Below are positions 16,106 through 25,033 of a DNA stretch of 64,000 nt, piece after piece. The notes below the pieces were generated by a model, which was not told where the DNA came from, searched no databases, and saw only the letters and a program-made list of their open reading frames with translations. The position numbers and the translations under genes were made by a program. The stretch is from CAG-217 sp963638105 (GTDB lineage Bacteria; Bacillota; Clostridia; Oscillospirales; Acutalibacteraceae): contig CAVHPP010000004.1 in assembly GCA_963638105.1 (NCBI GenBank), positions 1-64,000 on the forward strand. The letters run 5' to 3'. Numbering within the stretch: position 1 is the stretch's first letter; the number at the start of each line of letters is the position of its first letter.

Positions 16106-17608
16106 ATGGCAAAGAAGTATATCTTGGCCCTGGACCAGGGAACCACAAGTTCCAGAGCTATCATCTTCAACAAAAAGGGTGAGATCGTCGCCAAGGCGCA
16201 AAATGAATTCACCCAGCACTATCCGGAGAACGGCTGGGTAGAGCACGACCCGATGGAAATTCTGTTTAGCCAGATCAGCGCCATACTGACCGTGCTGCGC
16301 AAGGAAGCGGTGGATCCCAAGGAGATCGCCGCCATCGGCATTACCAACCAACGAGAGACCACCGTGGTATGGGAGAAAGAGACCGGTCGTCCCATTTATA
16401 ACGCCATCGTATGGCAGTGCCGCCGCACGGCGGATCTGTGCGAGGAATTGAAGGCGCAGGGACTGAACGATTATGTTAAGAGCACCACCGGTCTGCTGAT
16501 TGACGCCTACTTCAGCGGCACCAAGATCAAATGGATCCTGGACCATGTGGATGGCGCCCGTGAGCAGGCGGAACGTGGCGAGCTGCTGTTCGGCACCATT
16601 GACAGCTGGCTGATTTGGAACCTGACCAACGGCAAGGTGCATGTGACCGATTACTCCAATGCCTGCCGTACCATGCTCTTTGACATTGACAAGCTGTGTT
16701 GGGATCCGTTTTTATGTGAAAAGCTGGGCATTCCCATGTCCATGCTGCCGGAGGTAAAGCCATCCAGCTGCATTTACGGCGAAGTGGCTAAGATCACCGG
16801 CATTGAGGACATTGCCGGTGTGCCCATTGCCGGCGCCATCGGCGACCAGCCGGGCGCACTCTTCGGCCAGGGCTGCTTTGAGTCCGGCCAAGCCAAGAAT
16901 ACATACGGCACCGGCTGCTTTTTGCTGATGAACACCGGCGAAAAGCGGGTAGACTCTCGCTCCAACCTGCTCTCCGGCATTGCCTGGGGACTGGACGGCA
17001 AGATCACCTATGCGCTGGAAGGCTCCGCCTTTAACGCCGGCAGTGTGATCAAGTGGCTGCGCGATGAGCTGGGGCTGATTGAGAACGCGCCCCAGTGCGA
17101 CAAATTCGCTGCCACGGTGCCGGATTCCGGCGGGCTGTACTTTGTGCCGGCCTTTACCGGGCTGGGCGCTCCCTACTGGGATATGTATGCCCGCGGGGTC
17201 ATGATCGGCCTGTCCCGTGGGATCAACAAATTCCATGTATGCCGAGCGGTACTGGAAAGCATTACCTACCAAATGACCGACCTGCTGGAAGCCATGATGA
17301 AGGACTCCGACATTATCCTCAAGGACCTGCGGGTGGACGGCGGCGCTTCCGTCAGCGATATTATGATGCAGATGCAGGCGGATATGACCGGCGTAAATGT
17401 GAATCGACCCAAGAATGTGGAAACCACAGCCCTGGGCGCTGCCTACTGTGCCGGACTGGCTACCGGCGTGTGGAAAGACACGGCGGAGATCGAGGCCAAC
17501 CGCCAAGTAGACAAAATTTTTGTACCCTCCATGGAAGAGGGGCTACGCAACCGGAAGTACACCGACTGGAAGCGGGCGGTAGAGCGCTCCAGAAACTGGG
17601 AACGCTAA
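16106..17608 (+). CDS. glpK: Glycerol kinase
   Basis: ATP-dependent phosphorylation of glycerol to sn-glycerol-3-phosphate, FGGY family. The 500-residue protein begins MAKKYILALDQGTTSSRAI with the nucleotide-binding DQGTTSSR, then NQRETTVVW, WQCRRTADLC, GAIGDQPGALFGQ and the C-terminal DGGASVSDIMMQMQAD. The start ATG at 16106 gives the family N-terminus; the open frame runs further upstream but into the terminator. No glpF or glpD is adjacent. Confidence 0.95.
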   Translation: MAKKYILALDQGTTSSRAIIFNKKGEIVAKAQNEFTQHYPENGWVEHDPMEILFSQISAILTVLRKEAVDPKEIAAIGITNQRETTVVWEKETGRPIYNAIVWQCRRTADLCEELKAQGLNDYVKSTTGLLIDAYFSGTKIKWILDHVDGAREQAERGELLFGTIDSWLIWNLTNGKVHVTDYSNACRTMLFDIDKLCWDPFLCEKLGIPMSMLPEVKPSSCIYGEVAKITGIEDIAGVPIAGAIGDQPGALFGQGCFESGQAKNTYGTGCFLLMNTGEKRVDSRSNLLSGIAWGLDGKITYALEGSAFNAGSVIKWLRDELGLIENAPQCDKFAATVPDSGGLYFVPAFTGLGAPYWDMYARGVMIGLSRGINKFHVCRAVLESITYQMTDLLEAMMKDSDIILKDLRVDGGASVSDIMMQMQADMTGVNVNRPKNVETTALGAAYCAGLATGVWKDTAEIEANRQVDKIFVPSMEEGLRNRKYTDWKRAVERSRNWER

Positions 17609-17637
17609 ACATACCGATTTATACATAAGTTAATCAG

Positions 17638-17682
17638 GGGGGACAAAGCGCGCGGCAACGGGTGCTTTGTTCCTCTTTTTAT
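17638..17682 (+). terminator. Terminator of glpK
   Basis: GGACAAAGC (17641-17649) pairs with GCTTTGTTCC (17664-17673), followed by CTCTTTTTATTTT. Confidence 0.75.
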
Positions 17683-17732
17683 TTTGCGGCAGAGCCGCAC
17701 CCAAATTCTATTCACAACAAGGAGAACCCATT

Positions 17733-18842
17733 ATGTCAAAAGTCATTGTACCCTGGGATCTGATCACCAATTTTGTGACAGACGCTTTCATCGGCTACGC
17801 CATTCCCGCAGAGGACGCCAAGATCTGCACGGATGTTTTGCTGGAGTCCGACCGCCGCGGGATTGAGAGCCACGGCTGCAACCGGTTTAAGCCCATTTAC
17901 CTGGATCGGATCAAAGCCGGGATCCAAAATCCGGTGACCCGGTTTGAGATCTTAAAAGAAACCCCCACCACCGCCGTGGTAGACGGCCACAACGGCATGG
18001 GTCAGGTGATCGGCCATCGGGCCATGCAGATGGCCATTGATAAGGCCAAGGCATACGGTATGGGCATGGTGGCCGTGCGCAACAGCTGCCACTACGGTAT
18101 TGCCGGTTATTACGCCACCATGGCCACCAAGGCCGGCTGCATCGGCATCACCGGCACCAACGCCCGCCCCTCCGTGGCGCCCACCTTTGGTGTGGAGGGT
18201 ATGTTCGGCACCAATCCACTGACCGTAGGCATTCCAACCGATGAGGACTTTGACTTTCTCATCGACTGCGCCACCTCCATCACCCAAAACGGCAAGATCG
18301 AATATTACGCCCGCATTGGCGAGGACGTGCATCCGGGCACAGTAATCGGTCGGGACGGCCAGCCCATCTCCGGCGACAGCGGCGAGGCGCTGAAGAAGAT
18401 TCGCAGCGGCGACGCGGCGCTGACCACCCTGGGCGGCATTGGCGAAGCCCTGGGCGGCTACAAAGGCTACGGCTACGCCATGGTGATCGAGCTGCTCTCC
18501 GCCGTGCTGCAAGACGGTGCCTACGGCAAAGATCTGGACGGCAAGGACGAGAACGGCAACATTCGCCCCTATCACCTGGGCCACTTCTTCATTGCCATTG
18601 ACACCGATCACTTCCTGGGTCAGGAGCTGACCCGCAAAAAAGCCGGCGAAATCCTCCGCAGTGTGCGTGCCTCTCAAAAAGCGCCGGGCGCCGAGCGCAT
18701 TTTCACCGCCGGCGAAAAAGAGTGGGAGATCTGGCAGCAGCGCAAGGACAGCGGCGTACCCATCAACGACTCTGTGCAGAAAGAAATTTTGGAAGTTCGG
18801 GACGAACTGGGTCTGACCCAGTACAAGTTCCCCTGGGAATAA
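17733..18842 (+). CDS. Ldh-family NAD(P)-dependent oxidoreductase (malate/L-lactate dehydrogenase type)
   Basis: A 369-residue member of the Ldh_2 (MDH/sulfolactate dehydrogenase) family, distinct from the Rossmann-fold LDH/MDH. It shows the SDRRGIESHGCNRF segment with the catalytic His, DGHNGMGQVIGHRAM, AVRNSCHYGIAGYY and the P-loop-like TNARPSVAPTFG. The exact 2-hydroxyacid cannot be told from sequence. AAGGAG precedes ATG 17733. It is 11 bases from a malic enzyme gene, so malate is the likeliest substrate (inference): the pair could interconvert oxaloacetate, malate and pyruvate. Confidence 0.85.
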   Translation: MSKVIVPWDLITNFVTDAFIGYAIPAEDAKICTDVLLESDRRGIESHGCNRFKPIYLDRIKAGIQNPVTRFEILKETPTTAVVDGHNGMGQVIGHRAMQMAIDKAKAYGMGMVAVRNSCHYGIAGYYATMATKAGCIGITGTNARPSVAPTFGVEGMFGTNPLTVGIPTDEDFDFLIDCATSITQNGKIEYYARIGEDVHPGTVIGRDGQPISGDSGEALKKIRSGDAALTTLGGIGEALGGYKGYGYAMVIELLSAVLQDGAYGKDLDGKDENGNIRPYHLGHFFIAIDTDHFLGQELTRKKAGEILRSVRASQKAPGAERIFTAGEKEWEIWQQRKDSGVPINDSVQKEILEVRDELGLTQYKFPWE

Positions 18843-18853
18843 GTGAGGTAACT

Positions 18854-20026
18854 ATGGATTACAGAAAAGAATCATTAAGACTCCACGGTGAGTGGAAAGG
18901 CAAAGTGGAAGTGGTAGCGCGGGCCAAGGTGGACAACAAGGACGCCCTGTCCCTGGCCTACACCCCCGGCGTGGCAGAACCTTGCCTGGCAATTCAGGCA
19001 GATTACAACAAAAGCTGGGAGCTGACCCGCCGCTGGAATATGGTGGCAGTGATCACCGACGGCTCTGCGGTGCTGGGTCTGGGCGACATTGGCCCAGAGG
19101 CCGGTATGCCCGTTATGGAGGGCAAGTGCGTGCTGTTTAAGGAATTCGGCGGCGTAGACGCCTTCCCCCTGTGTGTGCGCACCAAGAACGTGGACGAATT
19201 TGTAGAGACGGTGTATAACATCAGCGGCTCCTTTGGCGGTATCAACCTGGAGGATATTGCCGCGCCCCGCTGCTTTGAGATCGAGCAGAAGCTGAAAGAG
19301 CGCTGCGATATTCCGATTTTCCACGACGACCAGCACGGCACCGCCGTTGTGGTCTCTGCCGCATTAATCAATGCCACAAAAATCACCGGCAAACCCCTTG
19401 ACCGGTGCAAGGCCGTGATCAACGGCAGCGGCGCTGCGGGCATTGCCATTGCCAAGCTGTTGCTGACCCTGGGTCTGGGCGATGTGATCCTGTGCGACCG
19501 CACCGGCGCCATCTACGAAGGCCGCGATAAGTTAAACGCCAGCAAGGCAGAGATCGCCGCCGTGTCTAATAAAGGCATGGTACAGGGCACCCTGGCAGAA
19601 GCGGTAAAGGGCACGGACATCTTCATCGGCGTGTCTGCACCCGGTGTGCTGACCCAGGAGATGATCCGCACCATGAACCCGGATCCCATTGTGCTGGCCA
19701 TGGCTAACCCCACGCCGGAGATTCTGCCGGATGAGGCAGCCGCTGCCGGTGCCAAGATTGTAGGCACCGGGCGCTCCGACTTCCCCAACCAGATCAATAA
19801 CGTGGTGGCATTCCCCGGTATCTTCCGCGGGGCGCTGGATGTACGCGCCGCTGCCATTACGGAGAATATGAAGATCGCCGCCGCCTACGCCATCGCCTCC
19901 CTGGTCAGCGATGCGGAGTTAAAGCCGGAGTATATTCTGCCCCACGCCTTTGATCCCCGGATCAAGGACACCGTGGCCGCCGCTGTGGCAGAAGCCGCAC
20001 GAAAGGACGGCGTAGCCCGCATTTAA
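18854..20026 (+). CDS. Malic enzyme (NAD(P)-dependent, short form)
   Basis: Oxidative decarboxylation of malate to pyruvate. The 390-residue protein is the short bacterial malic enzyme without the phosphotransacetylase-like tail. It has LAYTPGVAEPCLAI with the catalytic Tyr, LGLGDIGPEAGMPVMEGK, the metal-binding FHDDQHGTA and the NAD-binding GSGAAGIAIAKLL. GTGAGGTAACT precedes ATG 18854, 11 bases after the Ldh-family gene, and a terminator follows. Confidence 0.92.
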   Translation: MDYRKESLRLHGEWKGKVEVVARAKVDNKDALSLAYTPGVAEPCLAIQADYNKSWELTRRWNMVAVITDGSAVLGLGDIGPEAGMPVMEGKCVLFKEFGGVDAFPLCVRTKNVDEFVETVYNISGSFGGINLEDIAAPRCFEIEQKLKERCDIPIFHDDQHGTAVVVSAALINATKITGKPLDRCKAVINGSGAAGIAIAKLLLTLGLGDVILCDRTGAIYEGRDKLNASKAEIAAVSNKGMVQGTLAEAVKGTDIFIGVSAPGVLTQEMIRTMNPDPIVLAMANPTPEILPDEAAAAGAKIVGTGRSDFPNQINNVVAFPGIFRGALDVRAAAITENMKIAAAYAIASLVSDAELKPEYILPHAFDPRIKDTVAAAVAEAARKDGVARI

Positions 20027-20084
20027 CGGCCAAGCCTATTATAATGTTATAAGTTATATATTATAATAAAGCAAAACCAACGCG

Positions 20085-20138
20085 CAGGCACTCTCCCCTG
20101 CCGCTCCCCGGCGGCAGAACGGAGGGTGCCTGTTTTTT
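20085..20138 (+). terminator. Terminator after malic enzyme
   Basis: CAGGCACTCTCC (20085-20096) pairs with GGAGGGTGCCTG (20121-20132) around an inner CTGCCG/CGGCAG stem, followed by a run of T. Confidence 0.85.
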
Positions 20139-20240
20139 TGCCCCATTTTATGCAACGCAAGAGCAGTATTGGACAATGGTTGCGGAACTAAGGCAGTTTT
20201 GTCAAGGGAAACGGGGCAAGTTTGTGGAAGTTGCTTAATT

Positions 20241-20307
20241 ATTACAGAATGGTTACAAATTCGTTGTATAGATTTACCATAGATTAAAAAGTTACAAATG
20301 TGTTACA
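20241..20307 (+). promoter_or_regulatory. WalR/PhoP-like direct-repeat operator before the CHAP hydrolase
   Basis: Half-sites spaced by 11 bp: ATTACA-N5-GTTACA-N5-GTTGTA at 20241-20268, and GTTACA-N5-GTTACA at 20291-20307. On the minus strand the last pair reads TGTAAC-N5-TGTAAC, an exact match to the published WalR consensus TGTWAH-N5-TGTWAH. The remainder of the 20140-20353 gap has no gene; a clear -35/-10 pair could not be fixed. Confidence 0.6.
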
Positions 20308-20353
20308 ATCCTCACCGTTGTTGCGGCATAAGCCCAACAAAGGGAGGTTTTTG

Positions 20354-21103
20354 ATGAAAAAGGCAATCATAGCCCTTATTTCTCTGCTTATTTTTTGCAT
20401 AGTATTCCCGTCTACCGTGTCGGCAGAGTCCGCAGGGAGCCATTACAAGCCCCGGCTGACTGCCCCCACTTCAGACAACGCCTATTATAACAGCAAGCTG
20501 AACCGTTACAGCCAAACCGGCTACGGTATGCCCAACTGCGTGGCCTACGCCTACGGCCGGGTGTACGAGATGAACGGCAAGGCCCCCAAGATCACCCACG
20601 GCAACGCCGGCGAGTGGTGGAGCATTAACAAACAGGGCGGCTATTACAAGTACGGCAGCAAGCCCAAGCTGGGCGCAGTGGTGGTATGGAGCAACCATGT
20701 GGCCGTGGTGGAGCAGATCCATAAGGACGGCAGCATTACCATCTCCGAGTCCCACTACGGCGGCACCTATTTTGACACCAAGACCGTCACCGACTACACC
20801 TACCATTACGGCCAGACTTTTTACGGCTTTATCTACACCTATCAGGGCAGCACCAAGAAAAAGAGCAAGCCCAAGCAGTACACCGCCGCCAAAACCGCAG
20901 TAACCGCACCGGAGGAGCAGGAACAGGTATTCCGTCTGCTGGAGATCGACGACAGCAAGGCAGCCACCCAGGAGATCGTGCGCAACGATAAGCTGCTGCA
21001 AGCTTCCGCCGCCAGCCACTCCACCAAGAAGGCAGATACGGAAAAACGCGCCGCTGCGCAAAAAGCGGCCATGCAAACTGCGGAAAAGTCCGTTGCTGCA
21101 TAA
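20354..21103 (+). CDS. Secreted CHAP-domain cell-wall hydrolase
   Basis: A 249-residue exported protein: signal peptide 1-24 (MKKAIIALISLLIFC... ending STVSA), then a CHAP domain with catalytic Cys62 in GMPNCVAYAYG and His115 in VVWSNHVAVVEQI, then a Lys/Ala/Gln-rich low-complexity tail from about residue 175. CHAP domains cleave peptidoglycan as amidases or endopeptidases. ATG 20354 follows GGGAGG. Tandem WalR-like boxes upstream fit the known control of CHAP and other wall hydrolases by WalKR/VicRK in Firmicutes. No wall anchor or SH3 domain is visible. Confidence 0.88.
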   Translation: MKKAIIALISLLIFCIVFPSTVSAESAGSHYKPRLTAPTSDNAYYNSKLNRYSQTGYGMPNCVAYAYGRVYEMNGKAPKITHGNAGEWWSINKQGGYYKYGSKPKLGAVVVWSNHVAVVEQIHKDGSITISESHYGGTYFDTKTVTDYTYHYGQTFYGFIYTYQGSTKKKSKPKQYTAAKTAVTAPEEQEQVFRLLEIDDSKAATQEIVRNDKLLQASAASHSTKKADTEKRAAAQKAAMQTAEKSVAA

Positions 21104-21126
21104 CACTTAAAGAGAACAAGCACAAG

Positions 21127-21153
21127 GAGCACCCTATGGGGTGCTCTTTTTTT
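21127..21153 (+). terminator. Terminator of the CHAP gene
   Basis: GAGCACCC (21127-21134) pairs with GGGTGCTC (21139-21146), followed by seven T. Confidence 0.85.
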
Positions 21154-21167
21154 GTGTAGAAATCCCT

Positions 21168-21306
21168 CCACCGCCTACGGCGGTCCCCCACCGGACCGGT
21201 GCCCGTCCCCTCTGTCGCTATGCGACATCTCCCCGCACTGCGGGGAGTCACCCTTTACAAGGGAGGCAAAAAAATGATGTAGGGTGCGATGCCCACATCG
21301 CACCGC
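21168..21306. repeat. Intergenic repeat cluster: modular palindrome (type 3) plus type 2 unit
   Basis: 21168-21268 is a string of palindromes (ACCGCC-TAC-GGCGGT, ACCGG/CCGGT, TGTCGC-TAT-GCGACA, CCCCGCA/TGCGGGG) ending with GTCACCCTTTACAAGGGAG, the same end module seen reversed at 34023. 21278-21306 is a type 2 unit, TGTAGGGTGCGATGCCCAC continuing to CGCACCGC. No ORF of note is present. Confidence 0.7.
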
Positions 21307-21402
21307 AAGCAATCGTATTCCGTATAAATTCAGCAGCAAGTTCTCACTTATCAACAAAAAATGAAAAAGCCGTGAATTTTTTTAGATTTTGCAAAAAAGG
21401 TG

Positions 21403-21431
21403 TTGACAAAACGGCAAAATGGATATAATAT
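21403..21431 (+). promoter_or_regulatory. Sigma-A promoter of the hrcA-dnaJ operon
   Basis: TTGACA (21403-21408), 17 bp, TAATAT (21426-21431), overlapping a TATAAT at 21424-21429; nine bases later the CIRCE operator begins. Confidence 0.8.
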
Positions 21432-21439
21432 AAAGACAG

Positions 21440-21466
21440 TTAGCACTCAGGCACATAGAGTGCTAA
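21440..21466 (+). promoter_or_regulatory. CIRCE operator (HrcA binding site)
   Basis: TTAGCACTC (21440-21448), 9-base spacer, GAGTGCTAA (21458-21466): the canonical perfect CIRCE inverted repeat, placed just after the -10 and before hrcA. HrcA is expected to repress its own operon here. Confidence 0.97.
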
Positions 21467-21489
21467 CACAGTAAAGGACGGTGAAAGGA

Positions 21490-22527
21490 ATGCTTGGTGA
21501 ACGCAGAGCCGCCATACTCCGCCTGATTATTGAGTATTACATCAAGACAGGCGAGCCTATCGGTTCCAAGACCCTGTGCAACCTTTTGCCTTATGCTGTG
21601 TCCAGCGCCACCATTCGCAACGAAATGGCGCACCTGAGCAACCTGGGCTACCTGGAGCAGCGCCACACCAGCGGCGGCCGTGTGCCGGGCAAGAATGCCT
21701 ACCGCTTTTATGTGGACCACCTGATGGAGCCTAAGGCTCTGTCCCCTTATGAGACAGCCAAGATCGACGAACGCCTGTCCGTCAACGCCGGAGACGCCCA
21801 GCGCCTGCTGGCTGACGCGGCGGATCTGCTGGCAGACGCTACCCACTGTGCCGCCTTTAGCTGTGCACTGGCAGATGCCGGTGATGTGATTCAGGGTGTG
21901 CAGTTGATCCCTGCCGGGGGCGGCCGGGCCATGCTGGTCATGCTCACCGCCGGTGGGCGTATCAAGTCCTCCATTTGCCGGCTCAGTTGCCCGGCGGACG
22001 ACGGATTTATGGCCGCTTTTTACGATGTGATGCACAGCGCATTCATCGGCACCCGGCTCAGCGATGTAAGCATCGCCACGGTGCAAAGCACCGCCGTAAC
22101 CCTGGGCAGCCGCATTTTTGATATGCTGCCGGTGCTCAGCAGTCTGTGTGCCCTGTGTGGGGAAACGCGGCAGGACAGCCTGCTCTTTGCCGGCGAGACC
22201 AATTTGCTCTCTCACGAGGAACTGGGCAACGAGGTTTACAAGCTGCTGACCTTTCTCACCAACCGGCCCCGCTTTTTGACCCTGGCCAAGCAATTTGCCG
22301 ACGCCCCGGCTCGCAGCGCCCTGTTTATCGGTGAGGAGAACCCGTACTTTGAGCTGAAAAACACAGCCACCATGCTGTGCAGTCTGCACTACAACAGCCA
22401 ACAGCGCGCGGTACTGGGCGTGATCGGCTCCACCCGTATGGACTACGCCACCATTGTGCCCCGGGCACAATATATTATGAATAAAACCACAGATCTTCTT
22501 GCTGAAGGAGGTATAACCAATGGCTAA
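21490..22527 (+). CDS. hrcA: Heat-inducible transcription repressor HrcA
   Basis: Represses chaperone genes by binding CIRCE and is kept active by GroEL. The N-terminal winged helix includes YYIKTGEPIGSKTL and SSATIRNEMAHLSNLGYLEQ plus HTSGGRVPG, all family hallmarks; the C-terminal GAF-like dimerisation region ends with MDYATIVPR. I favour ATG 21490, which follows AGGACGGTGA at 5 bases and gives MLGERRAAIL; GTG at 21481 is an alternative. The stop overlaps the grpE start by 8 bases. Confidence 0.94.
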   Translation: MLGERRAAILRLIIEYYIKTGEPIGSKTLCNLLPYAVSSATIRNEMAHLSNLGYLEQRHTSGGRVPGKNAYRFYVDHLMEPKALSPYETAKIDERLSVNAGDAQRLLADAADLLADATHCAAFSCALADAGDVIQGVQLIPAGGGRAMLVMLTAGGRIKSSICRLSCPADDGFMAAFYDVMHSAFIGTRLSDVSIATVQSTAVTLGSRIFDMLPVLSSLCALCGETRQDSLLFAGETNLLSHEELGNEVYKLLTFLTNRPRFLTLAKQFADAPARSALFIGEENPYFELKNTATMLCSLHYNSQQRAVLGVIGSTRMDYATIVPRAQYIMNKTTDLLAEGGITNG

Positions 22528-23074
22528 AAAGAAGCAGGCAGAGGAAAAGCCGGACACCAAGGCCACCGCTGCCGACACAGAAACCGAAACCACACCGCCA
22601 CAGGCGGAAGAAACCGAGCGGGCCCAAACAGACGACCCTACGGCGGCGCTGGAAAAGGAGCTGGCAGACACAAAAGATCAACTGCTGCGGCTGACGGCGG
22701 AATACGCCAACTTCCGCAAGCGCAGTGATAAAGAAAAGGGCGACACTTACGCCTACGCCACCGGCAAGACCGTGGAGGCATTTCTCCCGGTGTTTGACAA
22801 CCTGGAGCGGGCGCTGGGCGCCACCCAGCAGGACTTTGAGGGCCTGCAAAAGGGCGTGCAAATGACCTTTGACGGTCTAACCGCCACCCTGGAGAAGCTG
22901 GGCGTCACCGCTTACGGTGCCCCGGGCGAAGCCTTTGACCCCAACCTGCACCATGCAGTGATGCATGTGGAGGATGAGAACCTGGATGAAAATGTCATTA
23001 CCGATGTTTTTCAACGGGGATATAAAATGGATGATCGGATCATCCGACCGGCAATGGTCAAAACAGCAAATTAA
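22520..23074 (+). CDS. grpE: Nucleotide exchange factor GrpE
   Basis: Releases ADP from DnaK. The 184 residues comprise a charged, disordered N-terminus (to about 45), a long coiled-coil helix (LEKELADTKDQLLRLTAEYA), the conserved FRKRSDKEK, and the C-terminal wing with FDPNLHHAVMHVED. AAGGAGG precedes ATG 22520, which lies within the hrcA 3' end, so the genes are translationally coupled. Confidence 0.95.
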   Translation: MAKKKQAEEKPDTKATAADTETETTPPQAEETERAQTDDPTAALEKELADTKDQLLRLTAEYANFRKRSDKEKGDTYAYATGKTVEAFLPVFDNLERALGATQQDFEGLQKGVQMTFDGLTATLEKLGVTAYGAPGEAFDPNLHHAVMHVEDENLDENVITDVFQRGYKMDDRIIRPAMVKTAN

Positions 23075-23097
23075 CAACAAGCAGGAGGTATTCCATT

Positions 23098-24939
23098 ATG
23101 TCTAAGATTATTGGTATTGATTTAGGTACAACAAACAGCTGCGTCAGCGTGATCGAGGGCGGCGAAGCCGTAGTGATCCCCAACGCAGAGGGCGCCCGCA
23201 CCACCCCGTCCGTGGTAGCATTCAGCAAGGACGGCGAGCGCATGGTGGGCAATGTGGCAAAGCGCCAGGCCATCACCAACCCGGAGCGCACCATCGCTTC
23301 CATCAAGCGCCACATGGGCTCCGACTACAAAGTCAACATTGACGGCAAGGCCTACACCCCCCAGGAGATCAGCGCCATTATTCTGCAAAAGCTGAAGAGC
23401 GACGCAGAGAGCTACCTGGGCGACAAGGTAACGGAAGCGGTCATCACCGTACCCGCATACTTCACGGACGCACAGCGCCAGGCCACCAAGGATGCCGGTA
23501 AGATCGCCGGTATGGAAGTAAAGCGCATCATCAACGAGCCTACCGCTGCGGCGCTGGCCTTTGGTATCGACCAGGAAAACGACCAAAAAGTAATGGTCTA
23601 CGACCTGGGCGGCGGTACATTCGATGTATCCATCATTGAGATGGGCGACGGCGTACAGGAAGTGCTGGCAACAGCCGGTAACAACCACCTGGGCGGCGAC
23701 GACTTTGATAAGAAAATCATGGACTGGCTGGTTGCCGAGTTTAAGAAAGAACAGGGCATTGACCTGTCCGGCGACAAAATGGCCATGCAGCGCATTAAGG
23801 AAGCCGCAGAGAAAGCCAAGATCGACCTGTCCGGTATGACCACGGCGCAGATCTCTCTGCCCTTCATCACCGCAGACGCTACCGGCCCCAAGCACATGGA
23901 GACCACCCTGTCCAGAGCCAAGTTTAACGAAATGACCGCAGACCTGGTAGAGGCTACCATGGGCCCGGTTCGCCAGGCCATGAGTGACTCCGGCCTGACC
24001 ATGAACGACATTGACAAGATCCTGCTGGTCGGCGGTTCCACCCGTATTCCTGCCGTGCAGGAAGCCATTAAGAAGTTCAGCGGCAAAGAGCCGTTTAAGG
24101 GCATCAACCCGGATGAGTGCGTAGCTATGGGCGCTGCCCTGCAAGGCGGCGTGCTGGGCGGCGATGTAAAAGGCCTGCTGCTGCTGGATGTTACGCCCCT
24201 GTCCCTGGGCATTGAAACCATGGGCGGCGTGAACACCGTGATCATTGAGCGCAACACCACCATCCCCACCAAGAAGAGCCAAATCTTCTCCACCGCAGCC
24301 GACAACCAGACCTCTGTGGAGGTGCATGTGCTGCAAGGTGAGCGTGAATTCGCCAAGGACAACAAGACCCTGGGTATGTTCCACCTGGACGGCATTATGC
24401 CCGCCCGCCGCGGTGTGCCCCAAATCGAGGTCACCTTTGATATTGACTCCAACGGCATTGTGCATGTAAGCGCCAAGGATCTGGGCACCGGCAAGGAGCA
24501 GCACATCAGCATTACCGCCTCCTCCAACATGAGCAAGGACGACATTGACAAGGCAGTGAAAGAAGCAGAGCAGTTCGCCGCCGAGGATAAGAAGAAGAGA
24601 GAGGCTGTGGATCTGCGCAACAATGCAGACCAGATGGTTTACCAGACCGAGAAGCTGCTCAGCGAGAACGGCGACAAGTTCAGTGATGACGACAAGAGCG
24701 CGCTGAACACCAAGCTGGACGCGCTGAAAGAAGCGCTGAAGGGCGACAATACGGACGCTATTAAGAGCGCCGAGGAGGACCTGACCAACAAGTTCTACGA
24801 GGTATCTCAAAAGATCTATGAAGCCACCCAGGGCGCGCAGGGCCCCCAGCCCGGCGCAGCACCCGGTGCAGACGCAGCACAGGGCGGCAATGACGCCGGT
24901 TACACCGACGCAGACTACACCGAGGTGGACGATAACTAA
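23098..24939 (+). CDS. dnaK: Chaperone DnaK (Hsp70)
   Basis: ATP-driven folding chaperone. GIDLGTTNSCV at the N-terminus binds phosphate, followed by TVPAYF, DLGGGTFDVSI and the GGSTRIPAVQ adenosine-binding motif. The substrate-binding beta domain starts after DVTPLSLGIET, and the alpha-helical lid ends in a Gly/Ala/Gln-rich linker and acidic tail. Length 613, standard for Firmicutes. GCAGGAGG precedes ATG 23098. Confidence 0.97.
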   Translation: MSKIIGIDLGTTNSCVSVIEGGEAVVIPNAEGARTTPSVVAFSKDGERMVGNVAKRQAITNPERTIASIKRHMGSDYKVNIDGKAYTPQEISAIILQKLKSDAESYLGDKVTEAVITVPAYFTDAQRQATKDAGKIAGMEVKRIINEPTAAALAFGIDQENDQKVMVYDLGGGTFDVSIIEMGDGVQEVLATAGNNHLGGDDFDKKIMDWLVAEFKKEQGIDLSGDKMAMQRIKEAAEKAKIDLSGMTTAQISLPFITADATGPKHMETTLSRAKFNEMTADLVEATMGPVRQAMSDSGLTMNDIDKILLVGGSTRIPAVQEAIKKFSGKEPFKGINPDECVAMGAALQGGVLGGDVKGLLLLDVTPLSLGIETMGGVNTVIIERNTTIPTKKSQIFSTAADNQTSVEVHVLQGEREFAKDNKTLGMFHLDGIMPARRGVPQIEVTFDIDSNGIVHVSAKDLGTGKEQHISITASSNMSKDDIDKAVKEAEQFAAEDKKKREAVDLRNNADQMVYQTEKLLSENGDKFSDDDKSALNTKLDALKEALKGDNTDAIKSAEEDLTNKFYEVSQKIYEATQGAQGPQPGAAPGADAAQGGNDAGYTDADYTEVDDN

Positions 24940-24957
24940 TCCCCTCTTAGGAACGGC

Positions 24958-24991
24958 GGCAGGCGGTAATACACCAGTATTGCCGCCTGCC
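24958..24991 (+). promoter_or_regulatory. 15-bp hairpin in the dnaK-dnaJ intergenic region
   Basis: GGCAGGCGGTAATAC (24958-24972), ACCA loop, GTATTGCCGCCTGCC (24977-24991) with one G-U pair. No T-run follows, so a pure terminator is unlikely; mRNA processing or stabilisation of the dnaK 3' end is more plausible. Confidence 0.75.
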
Positions 24992-25033
24992 TATACCGTT
25001 ATCTATACTGAAATCTAAACAACGGAGGCTACT

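Noticed and set aside
23122..24810. 562-residue minus-strand ORF opposite dnaK
   Set aside because: Antisense shadow frame inside a highly conserved gene; His/Gln/Val-rich translation without domains.
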